64,000 nt of DNA from Comamonas sp. KCTC 72670 (GCA_014656495.1 BNCN01000001.1:434001-498000); one strand, 5' to 3'. Shown: positions 21,109 to 30,272, counted from the first letter of the stretch. Numbers and translations are program-made. The notes: generated from the letters alone by a model not told the origin.

Positions 21109-22764
21109 TCACGCCCGAGGCGGCGTGGGCGAGGCGGCGGGCTCCTGCGCCTCCGGGGCCGGTGGCGACGGCTCCGGCAACTGGAAGGGACGCGCCTCCG
21201 TGCGGGTGACGGGCAGCCACAAGGGCTTCGTGCGCAGGTAGGCGATCATCTTCTCACGCACCAGCGCGCGCAAATCGAAGAGCCGGCTGAAGTCCGACAC
21301 GCTGACCAGCGCGCGCACCGTGAGGGTCCGGTCCAGCACGTCCATGACGACCACCGTCGCCACGCGGCCGTCCCACATGTCCTTGCCTTCGTTCTCCAGG
21401 ATGCGGCGCAGCTCCACCCGGAGCGCGTCGATGTCCGTCGCGAAGTCCACCTGGAGGATGACGGGCCCCAGCATCTCCGGGTTGCCCTTGCTCCAGTTCT
21501 GGAACGGCTTGTCCAGGAACTGGGTGATGGGGATGACCAGGCGGCGCTGGTCCCACGTGCGGAGGACCACGTAGGTGAGCGTGATTTTCTCCACCGTGCC
21601 CCACTCGCCCTCGATGATGAGCGTGTCGCCAATGCTGATGGGCTGGGTGATGGAGAGCTGGATGCCGGCCAGCAGCGTGCCAATGGACTTCTGCGCCGCG
21701 AGGCCGAGCACCAGGCCGGCGATACCGGCGGAGGCCAACAGCGACACACCGACGTTGCGCACCACCTCGAACTGGATGAGCAGCAGCGCCGCGGCGATGA
21801 CGTAGGTGGCCACCTCGAAGATGGCCCGGAGCACCACCAACTGCGTGCTCACGCTGCGCGCCCGGGTCGCGTCCTTCATCTCCGACGACACGCGGCTCTG
21901 CACGAAGGCGGCGGAGACATGGAGGATGCGCAGCACGGCCCAGGCCAGCGCCACGACGCTCAACGAGTAGCCGACCCGCAGGAAGAAGCCCTGTGCCGGA
22001 CGCGGCAGTCGCAAGAGCAGCGTGCCCACCGCCAGGAGCGCGGAGAAGGCCAGCAGCTTCAAGGGCCCCTTCCCCGAGGACACCACGTCGTCCTCCCACG
22101 TGAACTTGGTCCACCGCGCCACCCGACGGGCGAAGGCCAGCACCAGGCGCTCCAGCAGCACCGACAGGGCCAGGCTGCCCAGCAGCGTCACCAGCAGCCC
22201 CAGCCACTGCCAGGGCTCCAGCCCCAGCACCGTGTCCTTGAAGAAGAAGGCCGGCAGGAAGCCCACCAGCCGGGGGCCGTACTCCGCGAAGAGCGGGTCC
22301 ACCTGCCGCATGGTGGACTCGTTGAAGACCCAGACGAGCCCCCCTTCGGCGGGGACGCGCTGGACGCGGATGGGGATGGCGTTCCCCTGCAACGGGATGG
22401 TGCCCAGTTGGTCGTAGCGCGCGTCGGCCGGGTCGCCCTCGGGCTCCTTGCTCAGCGCGCTCACGTCCACGGGCAGCTTGCGGTCCAGCACGAACTTGAG
22501 CGCGCGGGCCAGCTGGTAGCCCCGCTCCTTCTGCTGGGCGCGGGGGATGAAGTCCAGGTCCAGGTAGTGGGCCGCCGTTTCGTAGTCCCCCCGGTGCGCG
22601 GCGGCCAGGAAGCCCTGCACGGCGGCCTGCGGCGTCTGCCGGTCCACGGAAGGCGGCGGCGGCCCGAGGCCGGCGTTGAGCGCGGCGGCAGGAAGGCTCC
22701 CGAGCAGTCCCAGGGCCAAGGCCAGGACGCGTGCTGTCTGAGTCCAACTGTCACGGTGCATCAT
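21109..22764 (-). CDS. MscS-family mechanosensitive channel
   Basis: A 551-residue channel protein. A signal peptide precedes an extracytoplasmic domain of about 150 residues (TPQAAVQGFLAAAHRGDYETAAHYL), then five to six membrane helices. The pore helix is VGVSLLASAGIAGLVLGLAAQ and the MscS beta domain follows (ISIGDTLIIEGEWGTVEKITLTYVVLRTWDQRRLVIPI..PFQNWSK). The C-terminus is Pro/Glu/Ala-rich. Such channels release solutes at osmotic downshift. The extra N-terminal domain makes it larger than E. coli MscS. It is divergent from the response regulator at 22946. Confidence 0.92.
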   Translation of the reverse strand: MMHRDSWTQTARVLALALGLLGSLPAAALNAGLGPPPPSVDRQTPQAAVQGFLAAAHRGDYETAAHYLDLDFIPRAQQKERGYQLARALKFVLDRKLPVDVSALSKEPEGDPADARYDQLGTIPLQGNAIPIRVQRVPAEGGLVWVFNESTMRQVDPLFAEYGPRLVGFLPAFFFKDTVLGLEPWQWLGLLVTLLGSLALSVLLERLVLAFARRVARWTKFTWEDDVVSSGKGPLKLLAFSALLAVGTLLLRLPRPAQGFFLRVGYSLSVVALAWAVLRILHVSAAFVQSRVSSEMKDATRARSVSTQLVVLRAIFEVATYVIAAALLLIQFEVVRNVGVSLLASAGIAGLVLGLAAQKSIGTLLAGIQLSITQPISIGDTLIIEGEWGTVEKITLTYVVLRTWDQRRLVIPITQFLDKPFQNWSKGNPEMLGPVILQVDFATDIDALRVELRRILENEGKDMWDGRVATVVVMDVLDRTLTVRALVSVSDFSRLFDLRALVREKMIAYLRTKPLWLPVTRTEARPFQLPEPSPPAPEAQEPAASPTPPRA

Positions 22765-22945
22765 GGCTGACTTCCATATCCCTTTTTGGATGTCTCACTG
22801 GAAAGAAGTCGGCCCCGGCCCCCCGGCGGGCGACCGTGCGGCGGTGGACACCCGAATTCGGGGAAACACCGGCACCGGGTGCACACGGGAAAGCGTTGGT
22901 GCGGCGCGTGGGGGTAGGATAGAAACAGGGACAAGGAAGGTCGCC

Positions 22946-23329
22946 GTGTCCGAGAAGCGAAGAATCCTCCTGATTGACGACAGCGAGATTACGCTCGCGA
23001 TGGAGAAGGCCGTGCTCGAGGCGCGCGGCTACGAGGTCATCGCCACCTCGACGCTCATGGAGTTCGAGAAGACGCTCCAGACCTGGCGCCCCGACCTCAT
23101 CCTCACCGACATCCACATGCCCGAGGCGAAGGGCACGGATATCTGCCGCACGCTCAAGAACGAGTACGGCACGCAGGACATCCCCATCGTCCTCTTCTCC
23201 AGCCTCCCGGACGACGAGCTGTCCAAGCTGGCCGAGCAGGTCGGCGCCGACGGCTCCCTGTCCAAGGTGAACGGGCTGGAGGCCATGGGCGAGAAGATCG
23301 ACGAACTGGTGCAGAGCATCCTCTGGTGA
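22946..23329 (+). CDS. single-domain response regulator
   Basis: A 127-residue CheY-like receiver with no output domain. Acidic pocket D11/D12, phospho-acceptor D55 in LILTDIHMPEAKG, and conserved K107 (GSLSKVNG) are present, so it should be phosphorylatable. GTG 22946 follows AAGGAAGG at 5 bases. The stop overlaps the GTG of the tetraheme lipoprotein gene by 4 bp, indicating coupled translation. Single-domain regulators act by protein contact; the cognate kinase is unknown. Confidence 0.9.
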   Translation: MSEKRRILLIDDSEITLAMEKAVLEARGYEVIATSTLMEFEKTLQTWRPDLILTDIHMPEAKGTDICRTLKNEYGTQDIPIVLFSSLPDDELSKLAEQVGADGSLSKVNGLEAMGEKIDELVQSILW

Positions 23330-24864
23330 GCCCCCTGCGTGCCCTCCTCGCCGCGGCCCTGGTGGCCGCGTCGCTCGCCGGGTGTGCACGCAAGGATCCG
23401 CCGCCCCGGCCCGTGGAAGCCGAGGCCACCTCCTCATCGAAGCCCGCCGCCGCGTCCGAAGGCGCCATCCTCTTCGTCTCCGCCGACACGCGGGGCTATC
23501 TGGGCCCGTGCGGCTGCAGCGAGAACATGCGCGGTGGCATCGCCCGCGCCGCGGCGCAGGTGCAGGACGCGCGCAAGGGCCCCCTGCCCGTCCTCTATGT
23601 GGATGGCGGCAACAGCCTCTTTGGTGAGCTGAAGCTCAAGCCGGGGCAGGTGCCGCAGGAGGAGCGCAAGGCGAAGGCGCTCGCGGACGCCATGCGGCGC
23701 ATGGGCCTGTCGGTTCGCGCCACCGGCCCGCTGGATGACACGCAGGGCGCGGACTTCCGCCAGGGGCTCGGTCTTCCGGAGCTCCCTCCCGGGGCGGTGA
23801 AGCTGCTGCCCGCCGGTGCGCGGAAGGTGGGCATCGTGGCGGCGTCCACGGCCGCGCAGCTCGTCGAGGCCAGCGCCCAGGCGCGCGCCCAGGGCGCGGA
23901 CTTCGTGGTGGGCCTGCTGGACGTCACGTTGGACGTGGCCCAGAAGGCGGTGGAGCAGCCCGGGTTGAAGGCGGACGTCGTCGTCGCCACCCGCACCGCC
24001 ACCGAATTCAGCGGCGAGCAGAACCGGCTGGTGCGCTCGCAGGTGCCCGTGGTCTCGCTCCAGAGCAAGGGACGCTCGCTCTTGCGCGTGGACCTGGCGT
24101 ACGGCGCGAAGCCGGGCGCCTTCTCCCTCCAGAAGGGGCAGGAGGACCTGGAGCGCGAGGCCGAGGGCCTGGAGAAGCGGGCGGAGCTGCTGGACAAGGA
24201 CATCAACCGCCCTGGCACGGACCCGCGACTCAAGGCGCTCAAGCAGGCCAAGCGCGACGAGCTGGTGGCGCGGCGGCAGGCCCTGTTGAACACGCCGCCG
24301 GTGGCCACGGGCGCGGACAATGCCTTCACGCTGCGCTTCGTCCCGCTGGAGTCCAGCCTCCCCTCCGACGCGGAGGCCCTGGCCCTGGTCACCGCCTACG
24401 ACGCGGACGTGGGGAAGATGAACCTCGCCTGGGCGAAGGCCCACGGGCAGGACTGCCCCGCGCCGCCGCCGGGGAGCGCGGGCTTCGTGGGCAACGGGCC
24501 GTGCCGCACCTGCCACGAGGAGGCCTTCCCCGTCTGGGAGAAGTCCAAGCACCACCACGCCTGGGAGACGCTCGAGCAGGCGGGCAAGCAGTTCCACCTC
24601 AACTGCGTCGGGTGTCACGTCACGGGGTGGGAGCAGCCTGGCGGCGTGTGCCGGCTCGACAAGGTGGCGGGGCGTGAGGACGTGGGCTGCGAGAGCTGCC
24701 ACGGCCCGGGGTCGAAGCACGCGGACGACCCCTCCTCGCGCAACATCATCGGCGCGCCTGGCGAGAGCGTGTGCGTCACCTGCCACAACCCGGAGAACTC
24801 GCCGCACTTCGACTTCGCGACCTACCTGCCGCGAATCGTGGGACCGGGGCACGGGAAGCCGTAG
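23326..24864 (+). CDS. tetraheme lipoprotein with degenerate UshA-like phosphoesterase domain
   Basis: A 512-residue lipoprotein (lipobox LAGC20). Residues about 45-280 follow the 5'-nucleotidase/UshA pattern (ILFVSADTRGYLGPCGC..GGIARAA; VLYVDGGNSLFGE) but metal-ligand motifs differ from the canonical DxH, GDxxxG and GHTH. A coiled-coil segment follows (EDLEREAEGLEKRAELLDKDI). The last 130 residues carry four heme motifs: CRTCH, CVGCH, CESCH and CVTCH, as in cytochrome c554-like proteins. It is probably a periplasmic or surface electron carrier or redox sensor. GTG 23326 overlaps the response-regulator stop, suggesting a joint role. Confidence 0.82.
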   Translation: MSPLRALLAAALVAASLAGCARKDPPPRPVEAEATSSSKPAAASEGAILFVSADTRGYLGPCGCSENMRGGIARAAAQVQDARKGPLPVLYVDGGNSLFGELKLKPGQVPQEERKAKALADAMRRMGLSVRATGPLDDTQGADFRQGLGLPELPPGAVKLLPAGARKVGIVAASTAAQLVEASAQARAQGADFVVGLLDVTLDVAQKAVEQPGLKADVVVATRTATEFSGEQNRLVRSQVPVVSLQSKGRSLLRVDLAYGAKPGAFSLQKGQEDLEREAEGLEKRAELLDKDINRPGTDPRLKALKQAKRDELVARRQALLNTPPVATGADNAFTLRFVPLESSLPSDAEALALVTAYDADVGKMNLAWAKAHGQDCPAPPPGSAGFVGNGPCRTCHEEAFPVWEKSKHHHAWETLEQAGKQFHLNCVGCHVTGWEQPGGVCRLDKVAGREDVGCESCHGPGSKHADDPSSRNIIGAPGESVCVTCHNPENSPHFDFATYLPRIVGPGHGKP

Positions 24865-24944
24865 TCGTCCGAGAATCCAGGGCCTCGCTCGGGTGGTTGC
24901 CCCTACTGAGGGTCCCGAATGGCGCGCACACAGCGACTCCTTGT

Positions 24945-24972
24945 TTGACTGTCAAGGAAAAGAGCGAATACT
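24945..24972 (+). promoter_or_regulatory. sigma-70-type promoter of the MltD-like gene
   Basis: TTGACT (24945-24950) and AATACT (24967-24972) with a 16-bp spacer lie about 45 bp before the ATG at 25015. This is the best -35 in the region. Confidence 0.45.
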
Positions 24973-25014
24973 TCCGGCTTTCGCCCGCCTCCGGGCGCCC
25001 GTACCCGCGACTGT

Positions 25015-27432
25015 ATGCCGCCTCTACCCCTGCTCTTGCTTGCCCTGACGTCGGCTCCTGCCACGGGACTCGCCCCGCCGACTCCGGCGCCCGCTCCCGT
25101 CGAAGCCCGTGTCCTGGCGACCAACGGGGTCCGCGCTCCCATGGGGGAGCTGCCCGCGGGGACCGTCACGCCCGCGACGGGCGGCGTGACGCTACGGGGC
25201 TCCGGCCCTGGCGTCGTGGTGAAAGCTCCCGAGGCCGCGAAGCAGGCACTCCTTGCCGCGGCGCCTTCGGCGGATGCGAAACAGCCCGCCTCAAGTCAGG
25301 AAGCCTCCACTGCGCAGCAGGGAGCCACCGCAGCGGCGCCTCCTGCGGCGGACGCCAAGCAGCCCGCATCAACACCCACTGCGAAGCAGGGAGCCACCGC
25401 TGAGGCGTCTCCGGCGGCGGACGCGAAGCAGCCTGGTTCGACCCCGGAAGCCTCCACCGCGCAACAGAGCGCTACCGCTGCGGTGCCCAACTCGGAGACG
25501 AAGGCGTCGGCACCCGCAGTCACGGCCCCGCCCGCCTCCGCCGTGGCGGACACGAAGAGCGCCTCCGGTTCGGCCGAGCCCGCCGCGACGTCCTCCACCG
25601 AGAGTGACGAGGACCTCGTGGAGCCACTGGAGCCCGGCACGGGCCTGTTGGCGGCGGACGATGCCGAGGACGACGAGGCCACCCGTGACGCCGTCGAGTC
25701 CGAATCCGCGGAGCTGGAGGAGCTGCGCGCGCTGGAAGGCGCCACGCTGGACCCGGCGTCCCGCTCCACCGCCGAGGTGATGCAGTCACTGCGGCGGCTC
25801 GGCCTGGCCAACCCGCTGCGGATGCGGATGCTGGACGCCCTCGACGAGTACACCTTCCGCGAGGACGAGGAGCTGCCGGAGATTCCGCTCATCACGGACC
25901 TGGCCTCCTTCGACGTCAGCCAGATTCAGGACCGCTACGACATCCCGGTGGAGATGCAGCCGCTGGTGGCCCAGTACGTCCAGTTCTTCCAGGGCCCGGG
26001 ACGGCGCTGGTTCCGCAAGTGGATGTCGCGCGCGGCCCGGTACGTGCCGGTGATGCACCCCATCCTGGAGCAGTACGGATTGCCGAAGGACACGGTGTAC
26101 CTGGCGATGATCGAGAGCGGCTTCTCGGCGCACGCCTACTCGTGGGCGCACGCGGCCGGGCCGTGGCAGTTCATCTCCAGCACCGGCAAGCAGTACGGGT
26201 TGAAGCAGGACTTCTGGGTCGACGAGCGCCGGGACCCCATCAAGGCCACCCACGCCGCCGCGTCCTATCTGAAGGACCTCAAGCGCGAGCTGGGACACTG
26301 GTACCTCGCGTGGGCGGGCTACAACACCGGCTCCGGGCGCGTGCGGCGCATGGTGGAGCGGCACGGCACCAACAACTTCTGGCTCCTGTCGGAGGAGCGA
26401 GGGCTCGCGAAGGAGACCAAGCACTACGTGCCCAAGCTGATCGCCGCGGCCCTGGTGGCCAAGCATCCGGCGGCGTTCGGCTTCAACGAGAACGAGTTCG
26501 ACCCCGAGCCCGTGCTCGACTTCGACGAGGTGCAGCTCACCGACGCGGCGGACCTGGACGTCGTCGCGCGCGCGGCCGGGGTGCCCGTGAAGGTGGTGCA
26601 GGACCTCAACCCGGAGCTGAAGCGCTGGTGCACGCCGCCCGCGACGGCGAAGAAGCCCTACACGCTCCGGCTCCCCAAGGGGACGGGGACGCAGTTCGCG
26701 GAGAGCTACAAGCGCATCAGCCCCGCGGAGCGGCTCACCTTCCGCATCCACCAGGTGAAGCGCGGCGACACCCTGTCCCAAATCGCCGAGAAGTACGGCA
26801 CGGCCTCCGAGGCCATCCTCCAGATGAACCAGCTCAAGTCCGCGCGGACGCTGCGCGTGGGCGGCGAGCTGGTGATTCCGATTCCCGCCGGGAAGAGCTC
26901 GGGCGGCGCGCTGGCCTCGAAGGTGGCGCAGGCCCGCCGCAGCGGCGTGGTGGTGCGGCCCCAGGACGAGGTGCCCGCGGGCGCGCCCAAGGGCCCCGTC
27001 GCGGCGGGTCCCGTGAAGAAGGAGACCATCAACGGGCGCCAGCGCATCACCTATGGCGTGATGTCCGGTGACAGCCTCTGGGTGATTGCGACGAAGTTCA
27101 ACGTGTCGGTGGACTCGCTGAAGCAGTGGAACAACCTCAAGCGCCGCAACCCGACGCTTCAGGTGGGCTCCACGCTGTACGTCTGGCCCGATGGCGACAA
27201 GGCCACGCCCAGCGTGCAGGAGCGCGGCGGCACGGTGCTCGCGAAGCACACGGTGACGACCACCAAGCCCGCGGGCAAGCCCGGCAAGGTCCACGCGCTG
27301 GCGGAAGGCGAGACGCTCTGGTCCGTGGCGCAGCGCTACGGCGTCAGCGTGGACGACATCATGCGGTGGAACAAGATCAAGGACCACCGCACCCTCCCCA
27401 CGGGCAAGGTGCTGCTGCTCAGCGCGCCGTAG
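25015..27432 (+). CDS. mltD: MltD-like lytic transglycosylase with three LysM domains
   Basis: An 805-residue exported protein: signal peptide, then about 200 residues of Ala/Pro/Lys/Gln low-complexity repeats and an acidic stretch. The SLT catalytic domain (about 340-470) contains the family's AMIESGFSAHAYSWAHAAGPWQF with catalytic Glu near 366, and AWAGYNTGSGRVRR. Three LysM repeats follow (about 580-625, 680-725, 760-805). MltD enzymes cut glycan strands to 1,6-anhydro products during wall turnover. The repeats near the N-terminus are probably a flexible tether through the periplasm. The 3' end overlaps that of the convergent gene by 14 bp. Confidence 0.93.
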   Translation: MPPLPLLLLALTSAPATGLAPPTPAPAPVEARVLATNGVRAPMGELPAGTVTPATGGVTLRGSGPGVVVKAPEAAKQALLAAAPSADAKQPASSQEASTAQQGATAAAPPAADAKQPASTPTAKQGATAEASPAADAKQPGSTPEASTAQQSATAAVPNSETKASAPAVTAPPASAVADTKSASGSAEPAATSSTESDEDLVEPLEPGTGLLAADDAEDDEATRDAVESESAELEELRALEGATLDPASRSTAEVMQSLRRLGLANPLRMRMLDALDEYTFREDEELPEIPLITDLASFDVSQIQDRYDIPVEMQPLVAQYVQFFQGPGRRWFRKWMSRAARYVPVMHPILEQYGLPKDTVYLAMIESGFSAHAYSWAHAAGPWQFISSTGKQYGLKQDFWVDERRDPIKATHAAASYLKDLKRELGHWYLAWAGYNTGSGRVRRMVERHGTNNFWLLSEERGLAKETKHYVPKLIAAALVAKHPAAFGFNENEFDPEPVLDFDEVQLTDAADLDVVARAAGVPVKVVQDLNPELKRWCTPPATAKKPYTLRLPKGTGTQFAESYKRISPAERLTFRIHQVKRGDTLSQIAEKYGTASEAILQMNQLKSARTLRVGGELVIPIPAGKSSGGALASKVAQARRSGVVVRPQDEVPAGAPKGPVAAGPVKKETINGRQRITYGVMSGDSLWVIATKFNVSVDSLKQWNNLKRRNPTLQVGSTLYVWPDGDKATPSVQERGGTVLAKHTVTTTKPAGKPGKVHALAEGETLWSVAQRYGVSVDDIMRWNKIKDHRTLPTGKVLLLSAP
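25250..25490 (+). repeat. in-frame imperfect repeats in the MltD linker
   Basis: Three imperfect copies encode ADAKQP followed by Ser/Thr/Pro-rich text and (A/T)KQGAT or AQQ.AT. DNA copies such as GCGGACGCGAAGCAGCC recur. This is a protein linker repeat, not a CRISPR array. Confidence 0.6.
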
Positions 27433-27895
27433 CCCCCGGCGCGTACACCGTGAAGGCGAGCTCCGCGCCCACGGTGGCGAGTTGCCGGATGACGACCTCC
27501 GGCACGGGGAAGACGCTTGAAGAGGGCCCCATCCCCGCCTGAATCCCGATATCGAAGCGCCGCTGCGTACAGCCGTCCCACGCCGCGCGCGCCGGTTCGG
27601 GAAGGGCTTGGATGAGCCCCACGAACTCCGTCAAGGCGGCCTCCACGCACGTCGGCCAGGAGGACAGCTCCAGGCAGGCGAAGTGCGGCGCCTCGTGAAG
27701 CGCGAATGCACCCGGAGCCAGCGCGCGGACTAGGCCCTCGAGCCGGTGCGCGCTTCGGATTTCGAGGTCCACGTTCAAGAACGTCGTCGCGGAAGGGGTA
27801 GGTCTCAAAGGCAGGCCTCGTGAAGATGCGCCGGGCGAGCGGCTTGCACTGAGGCCGGGGATGACCTCATCCATCTCTTCACCGGAGTCACGCAT
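27419..27895 (-). CDS. hypothetical protein
   Basis: A 158-residue protein of unknown family. The first 40 residues are Ser/Arg/Pro-rich; then comes a compact alpha/beta domain starting TTFLNVDLEIRSAHRLEGLVRAL, with FALHEAPHFACLELSS and a long helix before RRFDIGIQAGMGPSSSVFPVPEVVIRQLA. ATG 27895 has an excellent ribosome site (AGGAGGAAGG, 6-base spacing), which supports this start even though it overlaps the start of the divergent L,D-transpeptidase gene by 35 bp. It has no signal peptide. Its function is not evident. Confidence 0.7.
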   Translation of the reverse strand: MRDSGEEMDEVIPGLSASRSPGASSRGLPLRPTPSATTFLNVDLEIRSAHRLEGLVRALAPGAFALHEAPHFACLELSSWPTCVEAALTEFVGLIQALPEPARAAWDGCTQRRFDIGIQAGMGPSSSVFPVPEVVIRQLATVGAELAFTVYAPGATAR

Positions 27896-28853
27896 CGCGT
27901 TCCTTCCTCCTGACGTCCCAGAGGCGGCATCAACTCCCGCTCTTGGGAAGACAGGGCGCGGTCCCGAGCGCACCTCCCAAAACACCGTCGGCCCGAGCCC
28001 TCGCCCCAAACAGGAGGCACGTCCACCGGCGGAGACACCCATCTCGCAGGAGGGCGTGGACCGGCTCGCGCGAACGCCCATGCCCCCCGCCAACGCGCGC
28101 TTCACCGGGCTGACGCAACTGGCCGACGTCGCCTCGGGAACACAGGTGCTCGGCCCGGGGAGCCGAGGTGAGGGCCTCCGTGCCGTGCAGGCCGCGCTGC
28201 TCGACATGGGCTTCGCCCTGCACGGCGGCGCGGACGGAGTCCACGGCGCGCACACCGCCCGGGCGCTGCGGAACTTCCAGGTCCATGCCGCGCGCACCTT
28301 TCCCACGGTGCTCCCCACGGGCTCGCTGGACGCCGCCACGCTGCGCGCGCTGGATGCGTTGGCGCCCGCGCCCGGGATGCGTGGCCAGACGCGCGCCCTG
28401 CCCTCCGCGTTCTTCGACGGTCAGCCCGTCCGCGTGGTGGTGGCGCTCCGCGAGCACCGGACCTTCCTCTTCGACACCCGTGGACAACTCGTGGACATCT
28501 TCCCCAACGCCACGGGCGCGGCGGCCTCCCCCACCCGCACCGGGCTCAAGGTGGTCCGCACGAAGCTGGATCAACTGGCCACCGAGGCAGCGGGCGCGAG
28601 GCTGTGGAACGACCGCCACGTCTTCGGCGTGCGCATGCTCGACCTCTCGTGGGCGGACGGCCGGCACTCCGGAGAAGAGCTGCACGGAACGAACCTGCCG
28701 TCCCTGCTCGGCGGCGACGTCTCGCATGGCTGCATTCGCCACTCGAACCAGGACGTGCGCGTGCTGCACGACGCGCTCTCCGTGGGAGACCGCGTGGCCG
28801 TCGTGGAGCACGTGGACGATCCGCACCTGGGCGTACCGCGCCCCGTGGCGTGA
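27861..28853 (+). CDS. peptidoglycan-binding / L,D-transpeptidase (YkuD) protein
   Basis: A 330-residue protein. After an unstructured N-terminus, a PG_binding_1 domain (about 105-160) has LRAVQAALLDMGFALHGGADGVHGAHTARALRNFQ. The YkuD domain (about 185-315) has FLFDTRGQLVDIFPNATG and the catalytic histidine/cysteine motif HGTNLPSLLGGDVSHGCIR, with Cys near 290. These enzymes form 3-3 crosslinks or attach proteins to peptidoglycan. No signal peptide is visible at the ATG, which is unusual; the protein may leave the cell another way. ATG 27861 overlaps the divergent gene's 5' end, so one of the two starts could be downstream (GTG 28056 or ATG 28080). Confidence 0.85.
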   Translation: MTSSISSPESRIAFLPPDVPEAASTPALGKTGRGPERTSQNTVGPSPRPKQEARPPAETPISQEGVDRLARTPMPPANARFTGLTQLADVASGTQVLGPGSRGEGLRAVQAALLDMGFALHGGADGVHGAHTARALRNFQVHAARTFPTVLPTGSLDAATLRALDALAPAPGMRGQTRALPSAFFDGQPVRVVVALREHRTFLFDTRGQLVDIFPNATGAAASPTRTGLKVVRTKLDQLATEAAGARLWNDRHVFGVRMLDLSWADGRHSGEELHGTNLPSLLGGDVSHGCIRHSNQDVRVLHDALSVGDRVAVVEHVDDPHLGVPRPVA

Positions 28854-28895
28854 GCCCGTGAGCCCGTGAGCACCGGGCCCTCGCGGACATCCGCT

Positions 28896-30272
28896 TCAGT
28901 TGCCGGGCGCGAAGCGGAAGAGGCTCGACGCGAAGTACAGGCTGTTGCGCTGGAAGACGCCCTCGCCCGGGGTGCCCTTCTCCAGCCGGGCCTGCACGTG
29001 CTTCGGCAGGTTCGCGTAGAGGTCCTGGCCCAGCAGCTCCTCGATGCGGTCCACGGGCACGCGGTGCGAATCGAGCAGCGGAAGGATGTCCTCCTTCTTC
29101 GACGGGCCGTCCTTCACGTTCGGCACCAGGTACGCGTACATCGTGAGGTTGCCGTTCGGCAGCTCGTGGAGGACCGTCTTGAAGTTGTGCGTGGGCACGG
29201 CGAGGCGGCGCGAACCCGCGCCCGTCGTCTCGCGCTGCTCCGGAGGCAGCGGCTGCCCCTTGTCATCCAGGTACAGGTTGCCGGTGACGATATACGCCTT
29301 GCCGCCCTGCGCGTTCACGAGCCCCGAGACGCCCTGCTCCAGCGTGCGCCACACCTGCTGGTTGTGGTTGCCGTGCTGGGGGGCGATGTTCGTCATCTGG
29401 TGACTCTCGTTCATCGCCTCCTGCGTGGGCGAGTCCTCGGCCGGCTTCATGTGGCCGCGGTCGAAGCCGGTCCGCGTGTAGTCGGAGTCCGTCACGCCAT
29501 CGCGGCCCAGCTCCGGGTCGCGCACGAAGGTGCTCTCCAGCCGGGACACCGTGGCCGGCGTCTCCCGGATGTCCGACGCGGACAGCATGTAGCTCACGAA
29601 CGTGGGCACGTTCGCGCCCTGGTCCAGCGAGATGCGCGAGTACTCCTTCACCAGGCCGAGCGCCTCCGAACCGGCGTCGCCCGTCGCGCGCAGCGGGTCC
29701 ACCTCACCGGCGGCCTCGGCCACGCGGCTCTGCAGCGCCGCCATCTGCTGGTCGGGCACCCAGCGCGTCTCCGCGTGCTTCCCGGCCTTCGAGGCCTGGA
29801 TGAACGCGTCCAACTCCTCCGCGCTCAGCTGGCCATCGCCGTTGCCACCCAGCAGGTCCGCGCGCTTGGCCACCGTGGCCTGCCAGCCGCTGTCGAAGGC
29901 GTCCACGTCCACCGCGCCGCCGCCCGCCGCCGCGAGCTTCGCGTCCAGCGCGGACCGCTTCTGCTGGAGCGCCGTCGACGTCAGGTACTGCCCGTCCTCG
30001 GGCGCGGCGAGGTAGGCCTCCAGCTCGGCCGCGGACACCTGGCCGTTGCCACCGCGCGACTTGATGGGGCTCGCGGCGTCCGCCGCCTGCATCAACCCCA
30101 CCTGCCAGCTGTCGTCCTTCCAGCCGAACTTCTCCTGAAGCTCGCTGATGGGCACCTCACGCGCCGTGGAGCGCCGCCAGCTCCCACCGGGCGTCGTGAC
30201 GGCGTTCGTGGACGGAGCGGCCGATGCCGGGCGCGGGGGAACGGCTCGCGTCGTGGTGGGTCGCAGCGTCAT
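28896..30272 (-). CDS. DNA/RNA non-specific endonuclease with EF-hand modules
   Basis: A 458-residue protein. The N-terminal half holds EF-hand-like modules: KSRGGNGQVSAAELEAYL near 72-90 and GGNGDGQLSAEELDAFI near 140-160. The C-terminal half is a DRGH (Serratia/NucA-type) nuclease with FDRGHMKPAED near residue 270, the catalytic His in DRGH, and downstream MTNIAPQ..NHNQQVW metal-ligand Asn motifs. It should degrade DNA and RNA with a divalent metal, perhaps calcium-tuned. No Sec signal is obvious; the Arg/Pro-rich N-terminus may suit another secretion route. Extracellular nuclease activity would supply nucleosides to the importer at 50-54 kb. Confidence 0.87.
   Translation of the reverse strand: MTLRPTTTRAVPPRPASAAPSTNAVTTPGGSWRRSTAREVPISELQEKFGWKDDSWQVGLMQAADAASPIKSRGGNGQVSAAELEAYLAAPEDGQYLTSTALQQKRSALDAKLAAAGGGAVDVDAFDSGWQATVAKRADLLGGNGDGQLSAEELDAFIQASKAGKHAETRWVPDQQMAALQSRVAEAAGEVDPLRATGDAGSEALGLVKEYSRISLDQGANVPTFVSYMLSASDIRETPATVSRLESTFVRDPELGRDGVTDSDYTRTGFDRGHMKPAEDSPTQEAMNESHQMTNIAPQHGNHNQQVWRTLEQGVSGLVNAQGGKAYIVTGNLYLDDKGQPLPPEQRETTGAGSRRLAVPTHNFKTVLHELPNGNLTMYAYLVPNVKDGPSKKEDILPLLDSHRVPVDRIEELLGQDLYANLPKHVQARLEKGTPGEGVFQRNSLYFASSLFRFAPGN

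Noticed and set aside
25250..25490. Possible CRISPR-like repeats
   Set aside because: The repeats are imperfect, in frame and encode a protein linker; there are no unique spacers of constant length and no cas genes.
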